DNA from: an uncultured Collinsella sp.
Lineage (GTDB): Bacteria > Actinomycetota > Coriobacteriia > Coriobacteriales > Coriobacteriaceae
Direction: 5' to 3'
NCBI GenBank assembly: GCA_900751695.1
Contig: CAADSS010000103.1
Location: 1 to 35,983, forward strand
Length of the DNA stretch: 35,983 bases
The notes under the pieces were generated by a model. That model was given only the letters and a program-made list of their open reading frames with translations, was not told where the DNA came from and searched no databases. A program made the translations under genes and the position numbers. The number at the start of each line of letters is the position of its first letter. The first letter of the stretch is position 1. Of this stretch, positions 30,095-35,983 are shown piece by piece.

Positions 30095-32323
30095 ATGGAG
30101 CAATCGAGCCTGTTTGGTGACGGCGTGGACATCGATACCGAAACGTCCACGACCGCGGAAGCCACCGCACCGACCGATGCCCGTGCCCAGGCGGCAGCAC
30201 GTGCGGCCGAGCTGCGCCACGAGCTCGATTACCACGCCTATCGCTACTACATGCTCGATGCGCCCGAGATCACGGACGCTGCCTTTGACAAAATGCTCGT
30301 TGAGCTGCAGGAAATCGAGGCGACCTACCCCGACCTGGTGACGCCTGACAGCTATACTCAGCGCGTGGGCGGCTACGTGAGCGAGCAGTTTACGCCGGTC
30401 ACGCATATGGCACGCATGTATTCCATGGACGATGCCATGGACCTGGACGAGCTCGACGCGTGGCTCCAACGCACCGAGGATGCGCTCGGTGCCGGCAGCG
30501 TCACCTATACCTGCGAGCTTAAGATCGACGGTCTGGGCGTGGCGCTTACCTATCAAAACGGCACCTTTGTGCGCGCCGCCACACGTGGCGATGGCACCAC
30601 AGGCGAGGACGTGTCGCTCAACGTGCGCACCATCAAGGATGTGCCCATGCACCTGTCCGAGCCGGCGCTCGCCCACATGGGCGCCGACCGCGAGCGTACC
30701 ATCGAGGTGCGCGGCGAGGTCTACATGCCTAAGGGCAGCTTTGTGCGCCTGAACGACGAGGCCGATGCCGAGGGGCGCGACCCCTTTGCCAACCCGCGCA
30801 ACGCCGCCGCCGGCAGCCTGCGCCAAAAGGACCCCAAGATCACGGCACGCCGCGACCTGGCCACCTTTATCTATGCCATCGCCGATACCGACCCGCTGCA
30901 CGTCCACAGCCAGCGCGAGTTTCTGGACTGGCTGCGCAGCGCTGGCTTTAGCGTCAACCCCAACGTGGCACGCTGCGCCACGCCGGCCGAGGTCCACGAG
31001 TTCTGCGCCCAGGCCCTCGAGCATCGCGGCGACCTGGATTACGACATCGACGGCGTGGTTGTAAAGGTCGACAGCTTCCAGCAGCAGCTTGACCTGGGCT
31101 TTACCGCCCGCGCGCCGCGCTGGGCCATTGCCTTTAAGTTCCCGCCCGAGGAAAAGCAGACCGTCTTACGCGAAATTCGCATCCAGGTGGGCCGCACCGG
31201 TGTGCTCACGCCGGTCGCCGAGTTCGATCCGGTGACGGTTGCCGGCTCCACCATCGCGCGCGCCACGCTGCACAACATCGACGAGATCCGCCGCAAAAAC
31301 GTGCGCGAGGGCGACACCATCATCGTGCACAAGGCGGGTGACGTGATCCCCGAGGTCGTGGGGCCGGTGCTCGACAAGCGCCCGGCCGATTCGGTCGACT
31401 GGCACATGCCCGAGGTCTGCCCCGTGTGCGGCAGCCCCGTGGTCCATGAGGATGGCGAGGTTGCCTACCGCTGCGTGTCCATCGACTGCCCCGCGCAGCT
31501 CAAGGAGCGCCTGCTCCATTGGGTGAGTCGCGGCTGCATGGACGTCGACGGCCTGGGCGACGAGATTGTCGACAAGATGATTGCCGCCGGCCTGATCCAC
31601 GATGTCGCGGACTTCTACCAGCTCACGGTCGACGACATCGCAGGCCTGGACACGGGGCGCACCTATGCCAGCTCCAACAGCAAAAAGGGCGTCAAGAAGG
31701 GCGACCCCATTCCGGTAGGCCTCAAGACGGCTGAGAAAATCATCGCCGAGCTCAACAAGTCCAAGAGCCAGCCGCTCGGTCGCGTGCTGTTTGCCCTGGG
31801 CATCCGCCACGTGGGCAAGAGTGTGGGTGAGGTCATCGCCGAGCGATTCCTGTCGATCGACAAGCTTATCTTGGCGAGCGAAGAGGATATTGCCGAGTGC
31901 GAGGGCATCGGTCCCAAGATTGCGGCGAGCGTCAAGCAGTTCCTGGCCGTGCCCGAAAACCTTGCCGTGCTGGAGCGCCTGCGCCAGGCGGGGCTGTCGC
32001 TCGAGGTCGATTTGGGCGCCGCGCACGCGCAAGCCGCAGCTGACGCTGGCGTGGCGGGCGAGCTCGCCGACGCACAGCCGCTTGCAGGTCTGACCTTCGT
32101 GCTCACCGGCACGCTTGTCAATCGCACGCGCGACGAGGCGGGCGCGGCGCTCAAGGTGCTTGGTGCCAAGGTCTCGGGTAGTGTGTCGAAGAAGACGAGC
32201 TATCTGGTCGCCGGCCCCAAAGCGGGCTCCAAACTTACCAAGGCCGAGCAGCTGGGCGTACCCGTGCTGGACGAGGATGCACTCGAGCAGATTCTGGCTA
32301 CCGGCGAGGTGCCGGTGGCGTAA
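30095..32323 (+). CDS. ligA: NAD-dependent DNA ligase
   Basis: A 742-residue LigA, somewhat longer than the usual 670 because of an N-terminal extension of about 35 residues and insertions in the middle. It seals nicks during replication and repair using NAD+. The adenylated lysine is K143 in CELKIDGLGVAL. Further parts: domain Ia (DYHAYRYYMLDAPEITDAAFD), the OB region (FDPVTVAGSTIARATLHN), the four-Cys zinc finger (CPVCGSP ... RCVSIDCPAQ), the helix-hairpin-helix segment, and a C-terminal BRCT domain (about 665-742, LTGTLVNRTRDEAGAALKVL). GAAGGAG precedes the ATG. A small ORF starts on the last base of its stop codon. Confidence 0.97.
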   Translation: MEQSSLFGDGVDIDTETSTTAEATAPTDARAQAAARAAELRHELDYHAYRYYMLDAPEITDAAFDKMLVELQEIEATYPDLVTPDSYTQRVGGYVSEQFTPVTHMARMYSMDDAMDLDELDAWLQRTEDALGAGSVTYTCELKIDGLGVALTYQNGTFVRAATRGDGTTGEDVSLNVRTIKDVPMHLSEPALAHMGADRERTIEVRGEVYMPKGSFVRLNDEADAEGRDPFANPRNAAAGSLRQKDPKITARRDLATFIYAIADTDPLHVHSQREFLDWLRSAGFSVNPNVARCATPAEVHEFCAQALEHRGDLDYDIDGVVVKVDSFQQQLDLGFTARAPRWAIAFKFPPEEKQTVLREIRIQVGRTGVLTPVAEFDPVTVAGSTIARATLHNIDEIRRKNVREGDTIIVHKAGDVIPEVVGPVLDKRPADSVDWHMPEVCPVCGSPVVHEDGEVAYRCVSIDCPAQLKERLLHWVSRGCMDVDGLGDEIVDKMIAAGLIHDVADFYQLTVDDIAGLDTGRTYASSNSKKGVKKGDPIPVGLKTAEKIIAELNKSKSQPLGRVLFALGIRHVGKSVGEVIAERFLSIDKLILASEEDIAECEGIGPKIAASVKQFLAVPENLAVLERLRQAGLSLEVDLGAAHAQAAADAGVAGELADAQPLAGLTFVLTGTLVNRTRDEAGAALKVLGAKVSGSVSKKTSYLVAGPKAGSKLTKAEQLGVPVLDEDALEQILATGEVPVA

Positions 32324-32502
32324 TGGATATAGAGAATCGCAATTGCTCGCAGGCGGAAGGGCGCACGAGGCACGCCCAAGGGCAGGCAAAAGAGCGCTTA
32401 ATGATGCGAATTTGCATTGCCGAGCGTGAGCGCGCGGCGGGTGCATCTCGCGATGCCTTTGAGGCGTTGGCCGAGCTAGAGGCGAGGCTCGGTCTAGCCT
32501 AG
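32323..32502 (+). CDS. Small ORF of 59 residues coupled to ligA, unknown function
   Basis: The ATG overlaps the ligA stop as TAATG, the usual sign of translational coupling. The product begins MDIENRNCSQAEGRTRH and ends in an amphipathic, charged helix (ERERAAGASRDAFEALAELE). Codons in the second half end mostly in G or C. No family is recognised. It could be a real small protein or a chance extension; its last bases overlap the presumed regulator remnant on the other strand. Confidence 0.45.
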   Translation: MDIENRNCSQAEGRTRHAQGQAKERLMMRICIAERERAAGASRDAFEALAELEARLGLA

Positions 32503-32604
32503 AGAGACCGGCACCGTGATCTGCGTCACGTAGGTTGTGGGGTCGTCGCTGATGATATCGTCGATGAGGGCGATTTCGCGTCGCCCCGCTACGCTGCCAA
32601 CTTG
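32494..32604 (-). pseudogene. C-terminal remnant of a GyrI-like/MerR-type effector domain
   Basis: The minus strand encodes REIALIDDIISDDPTTYVTQ and then ITVPVSLG before a stop. This has the shape of the last 30 residues of GyrI-like effector-binding domains (an E-I strand, D-x-x-x-S-x-D-P, then Y-V-T-x-I-x-V-P-V), as in BmrR-type MerR regulators. No start codon or upstream part exists; the frame closes 15 bases inside the MATE gene, which overlaps it. The likely reading is the tail of a deleted regulator of the adjacent exporter. Confidence 0.5.
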
Positions 32605-33935
32605 TCAAAAGCTCCGCGCCGGTTGAGCACGGTAAACGCGACAACACAGATGACGGCCGACAAAATCGATCCGCACGGCGAAGCGATACCCATGGGAAAC
32701 AGCGTGTCGGAATAGGCGTTCGACAGCAGCCACGCGCCCGGCACGCGAATGAGCGCCACGGCCAGCACGTTGTGCGCAAAGCCGATGTAGCTCTTGCCGT
32801 ATGCAGCGAAAAAGCCGCTAAAGCAAATGTGGATGCCGGCAAAGATTGCATCGAAAATATAACTGTGCATATAGCCGGTACCGGCCGCGACTACTGCAGC
32901 GTCCTTGGCAAAAAAGCCAATAAACGCCGGCGCCACCAGCCACATCAGCACCGTGATCAGGCAGCCGTACACCACCGAGATGGTCATGGCGTCCTTGAGC
33001 ACCTGACGCGCGCGGTCGCCCTTGCCCGCGCCGGCATTTTGCGCCGTGAGTGCGCTGACGGTGGCGCCCATGGAACTCGGCACAATGAACAAAAAGCTGA
33101 TCATCTTTTCGACCAGGCCCACGGCGGCAGCGTCGACGAGCCCTCGGTGGTTGGCAATGACGGTGATGAACATAAACGCCACCTGGATGCAGCCGTCCTG
33201 CACGGCCACGGGCACGCCGATCTTAAGAATGCTGCCGAGCACCTCGGGCTGGGGGCGCAGGTCGCTACGCTTAACGTGGATGTTCGTGCGGCGGCTCTTG
33301 AGCCACACAAGCGCGAGGGCAACGCTGGCCGTCTGGGCGGTCACCGTGCCGAGCGCCGCGCCCACGGGGCCGAGCCCCATATGGCCGATAAACAAAAAAT
33401 CGAGCGCGATGTTGATGATGCATGCCACGCCAATCACGTACATAGGCGAGCGCGAATCGCCCAGCCCGCGAAAGATGGCCGAAAGAATATTGTACGCGGC
33501 GATAAAGGGAATGCCCATAAAGCAAATACGCAGGTAGGCGGCGGTTCCTTCGACTGCCTCGGCCGGCGTGCCAATGAGCGCCACGATTTGCGGGCACAGT
33601 GCGAGCAGGACGGCGGCCAGTACCACCGAGACGCCCATAAAGAGCGTGATGGTGTTGCCGATGGCGGTCTCGGCGCGATCGAAACGGCGCGAGCCCACGG
33701 CGTGGCCGACGATGACCGTCGTGCCCATGGCCAGGCCCACGAGCGTCACGGTAATGATATAGAGCGTCTGCGCGCCATTGCCCACGGCGGTGATGCCGGC
33801 GGCGCCGCTAAACTGCCCCATCATGTACAGGTCGGCCATACCGTAGAGCATCTGCAAAAAGTACGAGAGCATATAGGGCAGGGCAAAGACCGCGATGGTC
33901 TTAAGGACATTGCCGCGTGTGAGGTCGTGTTCCAT
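32589..33935 (-). CDS. MATE-family multidrug/Na+ or H+ antiporter
   Basis: A 448-residue MATE exporter with 12 hydrophobic helices in two similar halves. Recognisable stretches: LPYMLSYFLQMLYGMADLYM in helix 1 region, GNGAQTLYIITVTLVGLAMG, AIFRGLGDSRSPMYV (about 165-180) and VSALTAQNAGAGKGDRARQV (about 290), all typical of the DinF/NorM-like branch. It should expel drugs or metabolites using an ion gradient. Its C-terminus is adjacent to a regulator remnant and its promoter region carries a MerR-type dyad. The ATG at 33935 has only a weak AGAAAG site. Confidence 0.92.
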   Translation of the reverse strand: MEHDLTRGNVLKTIAVFALPYMLSYFLQMLYGMADLYMMGQFSGAAGITAVGNGAQTLYIITVTLVGLAMGTTVIVGHAVGSRRFDRAETAIGNTITLFMGVSVVLAAVLLALCPQIVALIGTPAEAVEGTAAYLRICFMGIPFIAAYNILSAIFRGLGDSRSPMYVIGVACIINIALDFLFIGHMGLGPVGAALGTVTAQTASVALALVWLKSRRTNIHVKRSDLRPQPEVLGSILKIGVPVAVQDGCIQVAFMFITVIANHRGLVDAAAVGLVEKMISFLFIVPSSMGATVSALTAQNAGAGKGDRARQVLKDAMTISVVYGCLITVLMWLVAPAFIGFFAKDAAVVAAGTGYMHSYIFDAIFAGIHICFSGFFAAYGKSYIGFAHNVLAVALIRVPGAWLLSNAYSDTLFPMGIASPCGSILSAVICVVAFTVLNRRGAFDKLAA

Positions 33936-33987
33936 GGGCGAGGCACTTTCTGGCTGGGTTTGTTTACGTACCAGTGTAGTGAAAACC

Positions 33988-34008
33988 CTACAACGATTGT
34001 AGAGTCAA
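33988..34008 (-). promoter_or_regulatory. MerR-type dyad at the MATE promoter
   Basis: On the minus strand TTGACT (34003-34008) is followed directly by CTACAA-TCG-TTGTAG (33988-34002). A -35 box abutting a dyad that fills a long spacer is the layout of MerR-family promoters. The -10 is uncertain: TTCACT at 19 bases or TACACT at 24. Confidence 0.5.
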
Positions 34009-34126
34009 GGTTTATGTTGACGCCGGAGCGAAAAAGTCTCGCGCACCATTATTCCGAGTGAATATGGACACACATCACGAGAACTCGCCGCCGGCGCTAA
34101 CCTTGCAGAAAACGATTTCGGAATAC

Positions 34127-34154
34127 TTGACACCATTATTCGGCGCGCAATAAT
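34127..34154 (+). promoter_or_regulatory. Candidate promoter of the ABC exporter gene
   Basis: TTGACA (34127-34132) and AATAAT (34149-34154) are 16 bases apart; the start codon is 41 bases downstream of the -10. Confidence 0.55.
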
Positions 34155-34195
34155 ACGTGCGTTTGCGAACAACGTTTGATGGGTGTTGAACCTGC

Positions 34196-35983
34196 GTGCG
34201 CAATCTCAAAATACTGTTTTCCTATCTAGGGGCATACCGTCGCGATGCCATCCTCGGCGTGTTCTTTGTGTCGGTCGAGACGGTGCTCGAACTATTTATC
34301 CCGGTCATCATGGCCAACATCATCGATGTGGGCGTGCCTGCGGGTGATATCAACTACATGCTGCTGCAGGGCGCGTACATGTTGGTGTGCGCTGCGCTTT
34401 CGCTGGTACTGGGCTTGGGTTATGCCCGCACGTCCGCCCGCGTTGCCTCGGGCCTAGGCGCTAACCTGCGCGAGGCCGAGTACAAAAAGATTCAGACGCT
34501 CGCTTTTGGTAACCTGGACAACTACGACGCCAGCTCGCTCGTCACCCGCATGACCACGGACATCACCGTTATCCAAAATGCTGTGGGCAACGGCTTTCGC
34601 CCTATGGTGCGCGGCCCGGTGACGCTTATCGTCGGCCTTATCTACGCGCTGATGCTGTCGCGCCCGCTCGCCACCGTCTTTGCGATCATCTTGCCCGTGC
34701 TGGCAATCGTGCTGGGCGTCATCACCTATCGCGTGAGCCCGCTCTACCGCCAACTCCAGACCTCGATGGACCACCTCAACGGCGTGGTACAGGAAGACCT
34801 CACCGCCGTGCGTGCCGTCAAGGCCTACGTTCGTACCGAGCACGAGGAGGCCAAGTTCGACACCGTCAATACCGAGCTTGCGCGCACTGCGACAAAGACC
34901 TTTGGCAGCGCGGTGCTCAACCTGCCGGTGTTTCAGCTGTCGATGTACGTGGCTGCGCTCTCCATCCTGTGGATTGGCGGCCGCATGATTCTCGCCGGCA
35001 AGCTGGGCGTGGGCTCGCTCACGGGCTTTATGAGCTACGTGCTGCTGATCATGAATTCGCTCATGATGATTTCCAACGTGTTTTTGCTGCTCACGCGCGC
35101 TCTTACGAGTGTGGGCCGTATCGCCGAGGTGCTCGATGAGGAGCCCTTTATCGCCAACCCCGCGGGAGACCTCGCGATTGCGGCGCCAGCGGACGGCAGT
35201 ATCGAGTTTCGCGACGTTTCCTTTAAATACCGCGCGGATGCAGCCGAGGATGTGCTCGAGCATATCGACCTTCGCATCGAGAGCGGCTCGACGGTGGGCA
35301 TCCTCGGCGGCACGGGCTCGGGCAAGAGCTCACTTGTGCAGCTGATTGCGCGCCTGTACGACGCCACCGAGGGCGCCGTGCTTGTGGGCGGACGCGACGT
35401 GCGCGACTACGACCTCGCCGCCTTGCGCGACGCTGTGGGCATTGTGCTGCAAAAGAATGTGCTGTTCACGGGCACCGTGCGCGAGAACCTGCAGTGGGGC
35501 AATCCGCAGGCGTCGGACGATGAACTCCTCGCGGCTTGCCGCGCGGCGTGCGTGGACGAGTTCCTTGATCGCATCGGCGGGCTGGACGGCGAGTTGGGCC
35601 AAGGCGGCGCTGGTGTTTCGGGTGGCCAGAAGCAACGCCTGTGCATCGCGCGCACGCTGCTCAAGCATCCGCGCGTGCTCATTTTTGATGACTCCACCAG
35701 CGCGGTCGATATGGCGACCGACGCTAAGATTCGCGAGCACATCGCTCGGATTTCCGATACGACCGTGCTCATCATCGCCCAGCGTATCGCGAGCGTCATG
35801 GATGCCGATCGCATTGTGGTATTGGACGACGGTCGTGTCCACGGCGTGGGCACGCACGAGGAACTGCTAGCGGGCGACAACATATACCAGGAGATTTACG
35901 CCTCGCAGATGGAGTGTGCGGGGAACGCGGACGCCGGCGACGGCAGCGACGATGGTTGCGCGAATGATCCGTTTTCCTCCGTC
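34196..35983 (+). CDS. ABC exporter half-transporter with degenerate ATPase site (continues past window)
   Basis: At least 596 residues, open to the window edge. The start is GTG 34196 (MRNLKILFSYLGAYRRDAIL), the only fitting initiator after the stop at 34187, and it matches where this family begins. Residues 15-300 form six membrane helices of an exporter domain; the nucleotide-binding domain has Walker A GGTGSGKS (about 371), signature VSGGQKQR (about 474) and Walker B VLIFDDSTSAVD, in which Asp499 replaces the catalytic Glu. The switch region reads IIAQRIAS with Gln529 for the usual His. These substitutions mark the non-catalytic half of heterodimeric exporters (BmrC, TM287 type), so a partner gene is expected next. 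The last codons coincide with a copy of the repeat at 29718. Confidence 0.92.
   Translation, partial: MRNLKILFSYLGAYRRDAILGVFFVSVETVLELFIPVIMANIIDVGVPAGDINYMLLQGAYMLVCAALSLVLGLGYARTSARVASGLGANLREAEYKKIQTLAFGNLDNYDASSLVTRMTTDITVIQNAVGNGFRPMVRGPVTLIVGLIYALMLSRPLATVFAIILPVLAIVLGVITYRVSPLYRQLQTSMDHLNGVVQEDLTAVRAVKAYVRTEHEEAKFDTVNTELARTATKTFGSAVLNLPVFQLSMYVAALSILWIGGRMILAGKLGVGSLTGFMSYVLLIMNSLMMISNVFLLLTRALTSVGRIAEVLDEEPFIANPAGDLAIAAPADGSIEFRDVSFKYRADAAEDVLEHIDLRIESGSTVGILGGTGSGKSSLVQLIARLYDATEGAVLVGGRDVRDYDLAALRDAVGIVLQKNVLFTGTVRENLQWGNPQASDDELLAACRAACVDEFLDRIGGLDGELGQGGAGVSGGQKQRLCIARTLLKHPRVLIFDDSTSAVDMATDAKIREHIARISDTTVLIIAQRIASVMDADRIVVLDDGRVHGVGTHEELLAGDNIYQEIYASQMECAGNADAGDGSDDGCANDPFSSV
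35965..35983. repeat. Start of a second TGATCCGTT-type hairpin repeat, cut by the window end
   Basis: These 19 bases (TGATCCGTTTTCCTCCGTC) equal the reverse complement of 29730-29748. They are in frame with the ABC gene and would code N-D-P-F-S-S-V at its current C-terminus. Confidence 0.65.

Overview
The window is GC-rich bacterial chromosome with strong GC-ending codon use. Gene order and content (feoA-feoA-feoB with a small Cys-rich partner, a split uronate regulon, a GlnR-like regulator beside glnA, and many short intergenic hairpin repeats) suggest a gut actinobacterium of the class Coriobacteriia, most likely Collinsella or a close relative. That placement is inferred from gene character only; no rRNA or other marker is present.

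Layout. 1-4741: end of an amino-acid permease, a 220-bp inverted-repeat element, an HPr-like protein with Asp at the usual Ser46 position, and the ferrous-iron uptake cluster feoA-feoA-feoB plus a FeoB-associated Cys-rich membrane protein. 4886-12389: a LacI-type regulator and a co-directional uronate operon (uxaC, GPH symporter, tagaturonate reductase, altronate dehydratase) behind two copies of the palindrome AGGTGAACGTTCACCT. 12597-15965: two flavin/Fe-S oxidoreductases. 16168-17259: an AAA ATPase of lower GC with seven 10-bp tandem repeats upstream. 17373-24898: second half of the uronate/2-keto-3-deoxygluconate (KDG) regulon: a YczE/YitT-like membrane protein, a HIT protein plus GntP permease, a GntR regulator, KDPG aldolase (kdgA), KDG kinase (kdgK) and a second LacI regulator. 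24941-25793: HEPN/MNT toxin-antitoxin pair in which the MNT antitoxin carries an N-terminal ribbon-helix-helix domain. 25928-29647: glutamine synthetase, an OmpR-type regulator with a degenerate receiver, and an HtrA protease. 29784-29986: a 203-bp element with perfect 29-bp inverted ends. 30095-32502: ligA and a coupled small ORF. 32589-33935: MATE exporter next to a probable regulator remnant. 34196-end: ABC exporter half with a GTG start and degenerate ATPase residues.

How it works together. UxaC, UxaB and UxaA take galacturonate to KDG; KdgK and KdgA, 10 kb away, take KDG through KDPG to pyruvate and glyceraldehyde-3-phosphate. Two operator types tie the halves together: AGGTGAACGTTCACCT (beside LacI 1) and GAAATCGGTTTC (beside LacI 2). 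Both occur in the divergent region between the YczE-like gene and HIT-gntP, so the permease may integrate both signals.

The most interesting unexplained signal is RNA-like structure in the KDG regulon. (i) The kdgK and YczE-like promoters share an architecture followed by an 18-bp stem whose sequence differs at six compensated base pairs while its 22-nt loop is nearly invariant. (ii) kdgA and the YczE-like gene are each preceded by a second conserved structured leader with identical 19-nt and 14-nt blocks, covarying helices and a strand that can pair two ways, ending in one copy in a U-tailed terminator. I do not recognise it as a known riboswitch.
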